DNA of 64,000 nt from Selaginella moellendorffii (lineage: Eukaryota > Streptophyta > Lycopodiopsida > Selaginellales > Selaginellaceae), in contig NW_003314262.1 in NCBI RefSeq assembly GCF_000143415.4, positions 2,972,519 through 3,036,518 of the forward strand. The letters are read 5' to 3'. Every line of letters starts with the position of its first letter. The first letter of the stretch is position 1. Positions 1-12,400 of the stretch are shown here, one piece after another. The notes beneath the pieces are model-generated. The model searched no databases, was not told the origin of the DNA, and worked only from the letters and a program-made list of their open reading frames with translations. The translations under genes and the position numbers were made by a program.

Positions 1-1322
1 AGGGATGCCTCGGAGTTGTGATGCACGGTTAGATTGCTTAGTGTGGCTCGGCATATCTAACTTGAACACCTTGGTGCGAGTGGCACCAAGGGCGTGGTGA
101 ATAAGATGGGGACACTTAGTCTTAGTTGCTATGGACCCTTGGCCGTAACGGCTGGCTTGGGTGCACCGCCAAATGTGGGGGATGCCCCCGAGGTCATGGT
201 TAACAACTTGAAGGTCTAGAAGACCAAATACCTCTTGACAATTCTATTAAGGTGCCAAGGTGAGATCACTAGGTGATCTTGTGACTAAATAAGGACAAGG
301 TCCTTGGTTGGCTAAGGAATGAAGTTCCTGGTTCAAAGTGTTGATTTGAACTGTTTATGATGGTGGCGCTTGGAGCATATAAGGGAAATAAGCTATGTCC
401 GAGGAAAGTAGTCTCTATAAAAAACCCATGGGAGGGTCACTAAATTGGCCTATGAATAAAGCCATAGCAGAAAATGATAAAAAGACATACTAGGGGTAAA
501 CACCCTCTAGACTTAGCAAAGCAAAGTCTTTGCTATGGAACTGAAAGGATACTCAAAAATGGAGGTAGCGATCCGATGTTGCTGGGTGCAACAATCAAGG
601 ATAGGAGCAAAAGACTAATGGCTAAAAAAAGAGCCATGGGAATCATGGGAAAGAATCCAAAAGGCAAAGTGAGGCCAAAAACACTACTGTGTTGGGGGCT
701 AACAAATTGTGGAAAGGCAAGGTGTTCCCAAGGATGGATTCCCAATTGCTCCTATTTGGCGAAAGTGGAAGCTCCAAGGGAGGGAGTGGTAAGGTAGCCA
801 AATGATAGGGCTATGGACAGCCCTAGCACAAATTATGATAACTGAAACTTAGTGCCCAAGGAGGCACGAAATAGAAGAGAGGATGATGGTGCCCTCAAGT
901 AAAGAATTTCCTAGGATAAGGAAGTGGACTTGCACAGTATGTGCAATGCAATGCGTCGGAGACACCTAGGAAATTGACTTCAAGAAGTCAAAAGTAAACG
1001 TTCCAAAGTGCAAAGGTTATGTCGATGGAAACTGAGACTACTCGAGAAATTGGGATTGAGATATAGACGATGTCTCTAACAAGTTTAGCGAGAACTAAAC
1101 CAATAAAAGGAGAGAACCACTACAAGTGGTCCAATCAATCTCTAAGTTGGAGAGACTATCCTCCTTAGAGGTTGGGTAAGGCATGGTGAGCCTTCGGTGT
1201 CAAACCATTGATGAATATTGGCAAGGTGCCAAGAATGGAAAGTGTAATACATATTGGTATTACTTTATAAAATAGTTTATCGTTCGATGAGGACATCGAA
1301 CTTCGTCTATGGGTGGTGGAGT
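1..1322 (+). mobile_element. 3' internal region of LTR retroelement, family A (5' end outside window)
   Basis: No credible coding frame. The sequence ends at a purine-rich tract (about 1308-1321, GGGTGGTGGAGT) directly before a TG-starting LTR, as a polypurine tract would. A decayed copy of the same sequence lies at 27.69-29.10 kb. The complete chromovirus at 45-52 kb has a recognisably similar 3' untranslated region on its minus strand, with the same GGTGGTGGAGT tract and the same 'ccgctaagtgggggatgcccc'-like block, so this is probably the tail of a related Ty3/gypsy element. Family assignment is inference. Confidence 0.65.
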
Positions 1323-1554
1323 TGTGAGACACAAAATCCCTAAGCCCCAAAGTGGAGCCAGAAGGGTGCCATGTGGTAGTGGCTGAAGTGAAAACCAAAC
1401 GAGCATAACACGTTTGGACTAAAAGCTCCGACTTCAAAGGTCGAGAGCGGGAGAGGAACTCCCAACAAAGTGCTCAAGGAACAAGCACGAAGCAAGCAAT
1501 AAGTGAGTCTCTAAAAAAGGGACACAAGAGGACCAACACATGACACGTGGCAGA

Positions 1555-2010
1555 ATCCGAGATGGAGTCCGAGATGGACCCAAGAAGGACCTGAGATGGA
1601 GTCCAAGATGGACCTGAGATGGAGTCTGAGATGGACCGAGATGGAGTTCGAGATGGACTCGAGATGGAGCCCGAGATGGACCCGAGATGGAGTCCGAGAT
1701 GGACCGAAATAGAGTTCAAGATGGACTCGAGATGGAGTCCGAGATGGACCCGAAATGGAGTCCGAGATGGACCCAAGATGGAGTCTGAGATGGAGTCTGA
1801 GATGGACCGAGACAGAATCCGAGATGGAGTCCGAGATGGACCCGAGATGGAGTCCGAGGTCAAGACCGAGACCGGGACCGAGACCGAGACCGAGACCGAG
1901 ACTGATGTCGAGGCCGAGGCCGAGACCAACGCCGAAGCCGAGACCGAGCCCGAGCCCGAGCCCGAGCCCGAGTCCGAGTCAGAGTCCGAGTCCAAGTTCG
2001 AGTCTGAGAG
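1555..2010 (+). repeat. GA-rich tandem repeat inside LTR (GAGATGGAGTCC / GAGACC units)
   Basis: Imperfect repeats of about 22 bp (gagatggagtccgagatgga) grade into hexamers such as GAGACC and GAGTCC. The unit lacks stop codons in several frames on both strands and so produces spurious Ser/Asp- and Glu-rich reading frames. Equivalent blocks occur at 44.59-44.73 kb (+), 46.11-46.40 kb (-) and 52.47-52.79 kb (-). Confidence 0.85.
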
Positions 2011-2877
2011 GGTGAAATCCCAAAGCGTTGGTCTCCCAGACCTTGGGGGGTTTGGTGAGCTCCAAAAGTATAGTAAAGGGGAGGACTACAGTGGAGCCAA
2101 TTTGGCCAGGAAAGGCCAATTTGGCCCAGGAAGGCTGTACCCAGTGTTGGGTGATGAGCTGCCCACTGGGAAGTCCAAGACTAGAGTGAACACAAATCGA
2201 CAAGTGGGGTAGCTTGGTGAAGTGTTCAAGAGCCGGCTCTAGTTCCCCCGGGAGATCGACTGGCCGATGCTCCCAGTCCAAGTGTGGGTGGCACTACCTA
2301 CTTGGATACCAGGCATGGCTCAACGGAACCTCTCTCTAAGCCCATGGCTAGAGCACCCAAAGGCGGAAGGCGGGGAGAGTACCCAGGAGGCCCATGTAGG
2401 GCCACAGTGTTCCGAAATGTTGTCCTAAAGTCTCAGACTGTGGAAAGGAAGAGGAGTAATCCTTTGGTGCAGTGACCAAGGGCATAGTCACATGGTGAGG
2501 AAGTCCCAGAGGACCATGGGACTTAGTGGTTGGGCCTGTGGGCCTTGATCCAGTGGCAGTGTTGGCGAGCATGGCCATGGACAGAAAGGGACTTAATGAG
2601 GATCGGAAAGGGATATTGGGGAAGGTTATTCCCCATATCTGCGGGCATCCTAAGGATGCTAAGGAGTGGATCTGGGATGACCACTCATGGACGGAAGGCC
2701 CAGTCTTGGAGAGATGGGGTTGCAATACAGGTGGTGTTGGACCACCGATGTGACCAAGGTGAACGGGCATAGCCTAATGTAATGGGCTGGTATGTTGGTG
2801 GTACCTTGGGTGTCAGTCATGGGATCGAACACATGGAGCACTTAGACCAAGTGCAAAGGTTGAGTGGCGGGGAGGCA

Positions 2878-3654
2878 TGTAAGCAACCAAAGGGAACGAC
2901 TTGAGAGACGATCCATGGGGTTCAAATATAGAGGGAAAGGGCCCATAAACAAGAGTGCACCCCTTTTTCCAATTGGTTAAGGGTCTTAGGATACTTGGGT
3001 TAAGCGTCTTTGGGTTTGAATAGTACTGGGTTGGGTGACCTCCCGGGAAGTCCAAACTCAGGAGCTTACATTTGGTATCAGAGGGGTCTCAGGTTCAACT
3101 CTATTGGTTGGGTAAGGGAATCACATCACATGTTGATTGACATCTAGCTAGTCCAGTTTGCTCCCATTGGGCTCGACTCGAGGGGTAAGGTGTCAAGAGA
3201 GCAGGGCTCTTGGGAGAGCTGCGGCTCTCAGTTTCCGTTCACGAGGGCGTGAACTTATAGGGAAGCGTGGTGGATTGTAAGCAACCAAAGGGAACGACTT
3301 GAGAGACGATCCATGGGGTTCAAATATAGAGGAAAAGTGCCCATGAATAAGAGTGCACCCCCTTTTCCAATTGGTTAAGGGTCTTGGGATACTTGGGGTT
3401 AAGCATCTTTGGGTTTGAATAGTACTGGGTTGGGTGAACTTGTAGGGAAGCCTAGTGGATTGTAAGCAACCAAAGGGAATGACTTGAGAGACGATCCATA
3501 GGGTTCAAATATTGAGGGAAAGTGCCCATGAACAAGAGTGCACCCCTTTTTCCAATCAGTTAAGGGTCTTGGGATACTTGGGGTTAAGCGTCCTTAGGTT
3601 TGAATAGTACTGGGCTAAATGACCTCCTAGGAAATCCAAACTCAGGAGCTTACA
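2878..3654 (+). mobile_element. TRIM (terminal-repeat retrotransposon in miniature) with three LTRs in tandem
   Basis: Three direct repeats begin TGTAAGCAACCAAAGGG: 2878-3070 (193 bp, ends GGAGCTTACA), 3276-about 3438 (3' end lost) and 3461-3654 (194 bp, ends GGAGCTTACA). The first is followed by a primer-binding site, TGGTATCAGAGG at 3073-3084, complementary to tRNA-iMet. The second and third are each preceded by the same short tract (gggaagc.tggtggat) serving as polypurine tract. The interior is only about 205 bp and non-coding. Flanks are AGGCA (2873-2877) and AGGCC (3655-3659), a one-mismatch 5-bp target duplication. The uninterrupted host LTR at 53.15 kb reads straight across the site, confirming insertion. 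Confidence 0.85.
3073..3084 (+). promoter_or_regulatory. TRIM primer-binding site (tRNA-iMet type)
   Basis: TGGTATCAGAGG lies 2 nt after the LTR end CTTACA. The plant tRNA-iMet primer site is typically TGGTATCAGAGC. Confidence 0.8.
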
Positions 3655-3795
3655 AGGCCATTTTCGAGGCTAGCAAGCCTAAGTCCGAAATAGGACTTAT
3701 GGAGGTTGTGAGTGAGACTCCTCCAAGTGGTCGGAGGTGTGGTTAAGTGACTAAAGTAGAATGGAAAAATTAGTCGCTTACATAAAAATCTAGAT

Positions 3796-5810
3796 GACAT
3801 AATTTACAATATCGCAAAATTGAAGCTTACATATAAGCAACAAATAGAGACTATAGAGCTCCTTAATGTCTGCTTGATAAACAGAGAAAAAAGACTGCCA
3901 GAACTATTTGAGAACATGATGATAAAGGCTGTCTACATCACGCAAACTATAAGTGAAGGTGAAAAGTTTTTAGCACCGCACATTGGTGATGATCCAGATG
4001 GCATATTCATGCTTTTCAACACCTACATCAACACATCATTGGAAGGGATTGAAAAGAGGTGGCTCCCAGAGAAGTCTATAAGCACAACAACTTATGATTG
4101 CCAACATGGTTAACCTTATTTCATGTGACATGCAGCTTACAAGTATAATATGATTTCTAAGACTATTTTTAAATATATATTGTTTATAAGTATCTTTGAT
4201 ATAGAGGCATGCTATTTGAGGCACTAGTTTGCACTCAACTTATTGCAAAGGGTGTAAGGGATGGAGGAGTGTACCCAACAATGTTTGCAAGAGTTCCAAA
4301 TGCACAGAAGATAGAATGCCCTTGGGAGTTGGAGCTCCTAGGGAAGGAGACCTCTACACTAGACTACGAAGAAGTTGTCAATGCTAGTAACCATGGCAAT
4401 ACAAGTGATAATGGAGACCAGGATGAGGAAACTTCAGATCAAGTTCACATTCCACCACCAGATAGTTAGGATCAGGCTCCAATTCAACCATAAAACAACC
4501 AAGATTTAGATCAGGTTCCACCAGTAAATAACAATGATCAAGTGGTTCATAGAATATCATGTCGACCTCAAGGTAAGCAAAAGTGAATTTTACAAACTAA
4601 AGGTGGTAATACATGTTTTTTGCAACAATGACTATTGGTAGTAATTTCATTCCAATTCGATGAAATGCTCGTGAAGAGGAGTTAGAGGAACTCTTATCGA
4701 CAACATGCTATATGACAATAGTATATTATTCATTGCTTTTTTCATTCACTTAATTATTCTATAGGTCTGTCCTATTTCCCCAATAACACACCGAGGCATT
4801 GTGGGTGTCTTCATTGTCTCCTATAGTAAATTGTTGACATCTTTCATAGAAGATGACGTCAATATGGATATACGATGCCAATTCAATTGTTGGTGCTTAA
4901 AGATATAAAGGCCCTTCTGCCCAGTTGAGGATTTCATTCTCTTCGACTTTCCAGATGGTCTTTCAGATATCAATGGGAAAGTTGAGGATTGGAACTTTCT
5001 CACACCTGATCACATACACGATGCATTCCTCTTGTTCGAAGCACTTATGCTCGAAGTTGGCCATGTCGTCTTCATCCTACTGAATGACCCAATTGGATGT
5101 ATGAGCTTATAACATGTGTAGTAGAAGTTCATTTCAAGTCATTCTCTTCCGGTGCATCATGGATCCTATTGGCATTGATACGAGGGGCATCCAAGGGAAG
5201 CTTGAAAATGCGAGTATGTATTTTATCTTTTTATCTAATTTCTAAACTTTTTTATTTTCCAGGTTACGATGTGGACCTATCATGCCTTCTGCAGAAACAC
5301 ACATGATAGGTTTTGTGATAGCGAATGTGTAAAACGTGTTTTGCCTGGGTACGATAGTTCCACTATCCTACCCAACCTTGTGGATGAGCAAATCCACAAC
5401 ACATTTCCAAGGTACTGATTTTGAACTCTATCAGCGATGCAAATCTTGCTTGAGCTTTATTGCCCACTGGATGGTGTTGTGATTGATTGCAGAGCATGTA
5501 GCAGTTCTATGGTGGAGGTAGTATGTGACTCTGGTAAGTCAGTGTTTGCTATTAAAGAATATCATTTCTTCAAACGTTAGCTTAAAGGATTTCGTGAGTT
5601 GCCTCCAACCTCAAGGAGGTAAATTATGTTTATTAAAATTTCAATATATGTTTATTCTATTTTATAGATCACAGTCACTTGGAGTTTCTAGAATTTGAGG
5701 CTTTGGAAGTCTCTCTGACTATGCAGAAGCTATGCCTCAATATATGCAAAGTGAATCTTCCCCACAATACCAATATAGGAGGAAGCATAATATATTGGTG
5801 ATGTGGTAGA
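3796..5810 (+). pseudogene. Multi-exon gene relic; C-terminal part resembles a DNA N6/N4-methylase-like domain
   Basis: Several open stretches on the + strand look like exons of one decayed gene: about 3796-4113 (an acidic, Leu-rich segment ending CQHG), 4209-4469 (contains VYPTMFARVPNAQKIE and an acidic tail), about 4915-5085 (FILFDFPDGLSD, then HDAFLLFEALMLEVGHVVFI) and about 5435-5580 (LELYCPLDGVVIDCRA, then SMVEVVCDSGKSVFAIKEYHFF). The last two resemble the catalytic DPPY-like motif and the 'dlVlDpfaGsGt..va....R.f.giE' SAM-binding motif of N6/N4-type DNA methylases, with key residues lost (DFPD for DPPY, DCRACSSS for DPFAGSGS). Stops and frame changes separate the pieces. Family assignment is from pattern recognition only. 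Confidence 0.4.
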
Positions 5811-6217
5811 ATAAAGTTAATTATATCCTTACATAAAATGAAAAACTTGTTATATATCAAATATCAGTGAAAGTGTTAAATGTCAATATAAGTGTTAGAT
5901 ATCATAATTACAAATTTTCATTCTCACTTGTCACCATCATTTTGTAGCATTTGTCTGTTGCCATCTCCTCTTTCAACATCTTATAAATTTTATCTAATAT
6001 AATAGCACATTTTAGACCAAAGTATGTTACCTACAATTAATATCATTTTATTATATTTTTTCTTTTAGAAGTGACAATACTATAGTATAGTAAAGTAATT
6101 TTAGATCTTACATTCCATTGTAGGGTGGCATAAAATCCTTATATTTTGCACTAGCTGATACAGTGTTTCCCAAGGGGATGTTGTTCCTCACCATGAAGCG
6201 ATAGTGAGTATATATCT

Positions 6218-6292
6218 ATAACTCATTCTTAAATCTATTGTACATCCATATTTTGCACATATGGATGTACAATAGATTTAAGAATGAGTTAT
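6218..6292. repeat. Perfect inverted repeat, 34-bp arms, 7-nt loop
   Basis: Arms 6218-6251 and 6259-6292 are exact reverse complements. The left arm begins ataactcattcttaaatct and the loop is tttgcac. The AT-rich arms would form a stable hairpin. Confidence 0.95.
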
Positions 6293-6727
6293 TAAACCTA
6301 TTGTTGGGCAATTTCTATAGTGCTCAATAAAAGTTTGTAAACCCATAGAGCCAGGTGTCTTGTCCAAGAAAAAGTAGCATATTAGACACCAAATGTAATA
6401 GTATTTTGTGCTTTCAAGTAGTCTTGCCATGTCCAGAGCAAGATCTTGCAAAAACATGTGGCATTGCTCTTGAAGTGTTACAAGCAATCCCTCTCCAGTA
6501 GCAAGATGTGGAATTTCATATATAGGGAGCTCTAATTCAACTTCAATAAAGCCTTCAGCAGAAAAAAAGATTGTTATGTGGAGGTGAGATGGAATGTTGA
6601 TAGAACTTGTGGATGGAGGTGGAGATTGATATGAAATGCTGGGGGGCCAAATATGAGTAGCAATGACTTTCCTTTGAGCCATTTCAATACAAACTTCCAA
6701 GGAGTTCAAGGAGAATAAAAATCCCAA
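6278..6727 (-). CDS. Hypothetical ORF, 149 codons, no family recognised
   Basis: An open frame starts MGFLFSLNSLEVCIEMAQ and ends at the inverted repeat, so its last residues come from the hairpin arm. It has a Ser/Pro-rich stretch near residues 30-45 (SYQSPPPSTSSINIP) and a hydrophobic tail. No promoter, intron pattern or homologue is apparent. It lies next to a pseudogene and may be a relic of the same or another decayed gene, so real coding is doubtful. Confidence 0.25.
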   Translation of the reverse strand: MGFLFSLNSLEVCIEMAQRKVIATHIWPPSISYQSPPPSTSSINIPSHLHITIFFSAEGFIEVELELPIYEIPHLATGEGLLVTLQEQCHMFLQDLALDMARLLESTKYYYIWCLICYFFLDKTPGSMGLQTFIEHYRNCPTIGLITHS

Positions 6728-9068
6728 CTCAAATCCAATGAGGATTTAAACATTCTAATATCATTCACTAACTCTTTCTTTCGTAAAATTAGTCCATAAT
6801 TAAATCACTTTTTCAAGGAAAAGCAAAGCTCAACACTTACTAAATAATTTTGTCTAGAACACAATTAACTCAATTTGTTACTCAATTTATTTGAACATCA
6901 ATATAGTTGCTAACTAACAAATGCACGAATGCTAATAACATAAAGCTACAACCAAGCATTAACACTATTTTGTATCAAGATTAATAAAATTCAATATCAA
7001 TCCTACGGAGAGACATCTCATCCCACTTGAATCTCAATAACAATAATATAAATGATAAGGCATCACTTCAATGCCATCAACACCATAATAAAGCTAATAG
7101 AAAGCAAGAGTGAATCATCACCCAAAACTCTTTAGCAACCAAACTAACCAAAGTCAAAAATACTTTAGTCAGTATCTAAGACCAATCCTTTAACAATACT
7201 TAGTTTCAGATAACACATTATCAAAGAGTGATTTACCACATCCAAAACTCAATGAAATCCAACACCACAAATTAAATATAACCAAATGATATCGACAAAG
7301 TTAGAGTTGATATGCCAACATCGAAAACCCATGTAAGTTTAACAACACAATCTTCCACAACACTATCTGGTAAAGCAAGCCCATCATTGATAAATCTTCA
7401 TTGAGCAAAGCAAGTATCAATAGTCCTTGACAAAGTTTATAAGCAATCACTAGTCACAAAACAACTAACAATCATTCTTTCAACTTGCCTTTTACAAGAC
7501 CCAAACACTAAACTCATGTTATCAAGTTATATACTTGTCCATTATGAACATAATACCCCAGGTATGAGATTAAGGTCCATAGACAAGCATGAATTAAATG
7601 ACTACTCGAATCTAACTCAACCACAATAAGGTCACAAACACATATAACCAATAGCTTTGAGTATGTCTTGAAGAAACTAACTATACATTATCAATACTTA
7701 ATCAAAACTAAAGTGAAGACCATGAGATGGACTCATATTGTTACACAACTTCCTCATAGACAAAGCTATAATATAGGTACTAACACTTCAATTTCAAACA
7801 ACTAAGTTGAACATTACTATTCTCAGCCTCAACTGGATGACAAAGGAGAGACTTTGGAAAACGCTCAAATCATAGACGTGCTCAATATGTACATGAAAGC
7901 ACAAAGTTATCAAGACAAAATCAAGATTAATGAAAGCTCACTACTCTCATAAAGTTTAACGAAATGCAAGGTGCAACCTACCATCTAGCATAACACTATA
8001 GAAGAAAGGCATAAGAGTCATTTTTCTAGGGAAGTGCAATAATCATTTTTCTACATGAACTTCAGACTTTATCCAACTCAATTGCCTTATCCCCAAAAGT
8101 TAATATCCTTTTTAGGCCACATCATACAAACTATATACTAAAGTCTAAGCTAATTAAAGTCAATTCCAACCCTTTCACTAGTGTATATTAGCTTTAAAAA
8201 ATGGAATGGTTTTCGAGCAAAATGAGCAATAGATCAACCATTGGAAAAGTCTAAGAAAATTTGTGGAAAATTTTCCATCAAGAGAAAAAATAACTTTTAA
8301 TCTACGAATACAAAGTTTTCAAGACTCAACCAACTTCCTCTTACTAACAACTTCACATAAGTTCACTTCAACGTAAATTCTCATGACTTATAGTCTCGAA
8401 TATCATGCCCATATTTCCGACATCCAACACCGACATCCTAAAAATGCAAATGAATATTCAAGACTCGATCATGAAGACCATATCTTCAGATATCCACATT
8501 GCACTAACATTCTTTTTCAATCACCTTCAAGATCCAATATGAAGCTAAAACACTAACAAGAAAAGATGAAATGAAAAATCAAGATCTAAAGAAAAATTCC
8601 TTATCAATTAAAATAACAATGCCACTTCCACTAACACAAGTGCTAGCAATGTCAGTATCTTAATATTATACTTTCTCCATCTAACAATCAACTCCAAGTG
8701 CTAATAGATAAATGAATAAGCCATAGCAAGTGAATGATAACCTTTTCCAACGATTTATGGGCAAACCCCCAAGGAAACAAGGTACCAACTCAAGCTTAGC
8801 ATAATGGACCACCATCAAGAGTCCAGTCAAATGCTATTACATGTAAATAAACTAACTTCACTATCAACCATTTTAGGGTTTATCATCATTTAACTAAGTA
8901 ACTTCATAAACACATTGCTCACTATTATGTAGATATGATATAAGTATCACAATAACTTGATCATTAATTGAGCAACACCATGAGCAATGCTGTTATTATT
9001 ACTTCAAAGGTTTATGTGAGTATCAAGTGCCACACCCCACAAAATGTAACATAAATGCCACACCCCAT
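6728..9068. other. AT-rich non-coding repeat sequence
   Basis: No open frame of note. Stretches around 6.9-8.9 kb recur in more decayed form at 25.73-27.45 kb (same order of phrases such as 'agaaagcaagagtgaatcatc' against 'agaaagcaagagtaaatcacc'), so this is dispersed repeat DNA, probably internal sequence of an LTR element that lost its genes. It is split from 14670 onward by the chromovirus at 9069-14669. Confidence 0.6.
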
Positions 9069-9455
9069 TGTCAAGACCCCCAACAAGATCAAGACTGGAA
9101 AATGCTAAAGACAAAGAGAAAAAGCTAGTGAAAACAAAGAAGAGGCCTTAGACTGGTGTTGATTCAGATTGTGGAGAAATGGAACAAGGCTAACCTATAT
9201 ATACTATAGGTTGATGAAGCTCCACCACTCTTGGATCGAGGACGGCCTAAATACAGCTGAGGTCGAGGAGGCGCCACATCATCATCAGGAATGTGACTCG
9301 AGACTCAGGAATCGGGAAGTGTCTCGAGAGTCAGGAATAGGGAAGTGTCTCGAGAGTCAGGAATAGAGAAGTGTCTCGAGAGTCAGGAATGTGGTCTGCA
9401 GGTCAGGAATCCGGCGAGAGTCAGGAATGTGGCAAGAATTGGGGGATTCCTGACA
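9069..9455 (-). repeat. LTR (3' LTR relative to coding strand)
   Basis: 387 bp, TG...CA. It contains a run of about 26-bp units (gggaagtgtctcgagagtca) around 9290-9395 with an embedded TCTCGAGA palindrome. A TATATATA-like tract lies near 9200. Confidence 0.95.
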
Positions 9456-9466
9456 GCACCCCCTCC

Positions 9467-12400
9467 TCAAGAACGAGTGGAACAAGGATGTGAACGAGAA
9501 CGAAGAGGAGGATGAGATGAGCGGCGAGGGATGGGAGATGGAGAAAAAGAATGAGGACTGGGACGAGAAGGATAGCGGTGGTGGAAGTCCTGAACAAGGT
9601 CAGGAGAATGAATCAGGTTGTCCGCAGGTTCCCAAGTGCGTTCCTCAGGTCCGTAACCCTTCCAGTCCACCAGATAGTAGAGTTTAGATCGTGAAATCTT
9701 GGAATCAAGGATGTCCTAAACCTCGTACTCAGACCCATCCTCGAGCTGCACTGGTGGAGGTGGAGGAATGACCCGATTTGGAATAGGACTGGGAATATAA
9801 GGCTCAAGGAGAGAGGAGTGAAAAATGGGGTGAATTTGATATGAGGAGGGAAGTGCAAGGCGATAGGTGACAGGATTAATGATGGCAGTGATAGGGAAAG
9901 GACCAAGGCGTTTGAAATCGAGTTTTGGACAGGGCCTGGTGGTGGAGATATTTCGCCTGAGGAGCCAGACTTTATCCCCGATATTGTAAGGGGGACAATC
10001 CTGACGATGGACATTGGCAAATGTTTTATGAGATTCCTGAGCACGATGGAGGTGGAAGGAGATGGAGTTGTGGATTTCCTGAAGGTTGGAGATAAATGAT
10101 TCAGAGCGGGGATTTGAACGAGAGGATTCAGATGGAGAAGGAAGTGAGAGATTGAATCGGGGATTTCGGCCAGAGTTCGCAAAGAAGGGGGAAACTCGAA
10201 GAGAGGAGTGAACAGAGTTGTTATAGGAGAACTCAGCAAGGGGAAGGATATCGAACCAGTTATCCTGATGATAGTTGATGAAGCACCTCAAGAATTGTTC
10301 CAACGTCTGAATCGTTCGCTCGGACTGCCCATCAGTTTGAGGATGATATGCCGAAGAGAGGTTGGCCTTCACTCCAAGCAGCTGCAAAAACCGTTGCCAG
10401 AAATGAGAGATGAACTGAGGCCCCCGATCCGAAACCACATCTGTAGGAATCCCATGAAGTCGGAAAATTTCCCTGAATACCAGTTTTGCCATGTCCTCGC
10501 CCGAAAACTCCTTGGTACATGGCAAGAAGTGCGCCATCTTTGTGAAGCGATCCACCACGACTAAAATGCTGTTGAAGCCTCCAGAACTCGGAAGATCACT
10601 CAAGAAATCCATGGAGATGGATTCCCAAGGACCTGAAGGGACCGGAAGGGAACGAAGCAAACCTGAAGGAAGGTGGCGAGGTACCTTATTCCGGGCACAA
10701 GTGTCACAGGAGGTAACAAAAGCTTTGATGTAGTCGTCCATGTGAGGCCACCAAAAGTCCCGTGCAACTAGCTCATAGGTTTTCGCAATGCCGAAGTGAC
10801 CAGCAGTCGGGCTATCGTGGCACGCCATCAGGATCAACCTTCGAGCATCACCTTCAGGAACGTAAAGCTGCTCCCCACGGTACAATAAGCCATCTAAGAA
10901 CTCGAACTCGTCAAATCGCCGGCAGTCGGGAGTCACTGGGTGTCCAGCCTGATGATGGGGAAAAATGTCGCTAGCAAGATCATTGGATTGAAGATCTTTT
11001 CTGATTGCATCCATCAAGGAGGAGTCCTGAGGGGCCAGGGAAATTGCCATAACTTGAAGCCGATCAGGACCGAGGATAAATTGATCCTGTTGATCGAAGG
11101 CAGGATTACCAGGCCTGAGACTGAGATAGGAGCGCCTTGAAAGAGCATCAGGAAGGCCTTGAAACTTTCCAGGTCTGTACTTGATAACAAAGTCAAACCG
11201 ACTCAGGAATTGTGCCCACCTTGCTTGACGACGGCTTAAAACTCGGGAAGTGGCAAAGTACTCGAGATTTTTGTGATCCGTCCAGACTGTTGTTTGATGG
11301 CTCGCCCCCTCCAAGAAACGGCGCCACTCTCCAAAGGAATCCACGATGGCAAGAAGCTCCTTGTCGTGGATTTCGTAATTGATCTCCGCAGGCTGGAATT
11401 TCCGAGAATGGAAAGCGACCGGATGAAGTTCGTGATCCGCTCCGAGTTGAGATAGCACAGCACCAATGGCAAAGTCGGAGGCGTCAGCCTCGATGAAGAA
11501 AGGTTGTGAGGAATTAGCATGGATCAAGACAGGAGCAGAACTGAAGGCCGCCTTGAGTGTGTCGAAGGCCTGCTGGGCAGCAGCAGACCAAGAGAAGGGA
11601 ACATCCTTGCGAGTGAGATGTGTGAGAGGAAGGACAATGTCAGAGTAGTGATCAATGAATTTGCGGTAGAAGTTGGCGAAGCCAAGGAAAACCTGAACGT
11701 CTGACATTGATTGTGGAGGCTCCCATTCGAGAATAGTCTTGACTTTAGCAGGATCCATCGTGATACCCTCAGGAGTGACAATGTACCCAAGGAACTCCAC
11801 AGACTGCTGATCAAAGGAACATTTCTCAAGCTTCGCGTATAGGCCGTGTTCTCGCAGCTTCGCTAGCACCTTGCGAACATGTTCGTCATGCTCCTCCTGA
11901 GTTTTTGAGTAGATGAGGATGTCATCGAGGTAGACGATCACCATCTGATCAAGAAACTCCCGAAAAACGTCGTTCGCCATGTGTTGGAAAACCGCTGGAG
12001 CATTTGTCAAGCCAAATGGCATGACAGTGTACTCGAAGTGGCCATAGCGGGTTCGGAACGCAGTCTTCCATTCATCACCAGGCCGGATCCGGATCAGGTT
12101 GTATGCTCCACGGAGGTCGATCTTGGTGAAGAAGCGGGCACCGCCGAGGCATTCCAACAGGTCCGAGATCAGGGGCAGCGGATAACGGTTCCGAACAGTC
12201 ACCTTGTTCAAACCTCGGTAGTCGATGACTAGCCGCAAGCTCCCATCCTTCTTCTTGACAAAGAAGACAGGCGCTCCAGCCGGGGACTGCGAATGCTGAA
12301 TGTAGCCCGAGGCAAGGTTCTCATCCACGTACTCTTTGAGGGCCTTAAGCTCGGACGGGGATAACCCGTAGATAGGCCCCCACGGAGGTGATGCTCCTTC

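Larger units (their letters stand above)
1323..3782 (+). repeat. LTR of family A element, interrupted by a TRIM
   Basis: Starts TGTGAGACAC after the polypurine tract and ends in CTTACA. The same LTR, without the TRIM, occurs at 44425-45277 plus 52848-53290, where it ends in the matching TTTTTACA. Without the TRIM and one copy of its target duplication it would be about 1.68 kb. It contains a GA-rich repeat block and the GGTGAAA.CCCAAAGCGT box seen in other LTR families of this window. Confidence 0.65.

Noticed and set aside
1474-2212. Long Ser/Asp-rich and Glu/Arg-rich open frames on both strands
   Set aside because: They are by-products of the GA-rich LTR repeat, which lacks stops in several frames. 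There is no start context, introns or conserved ends, and similar frames appear in every LTR with this repeat.
9290-9400. Regularly spaced repeats looking like a CRISPR array
   Set aside because: Units of about 26 bp abut without unique spacers, lie inside an LTR and occur identically in the partner LTR. This is a plant genome.
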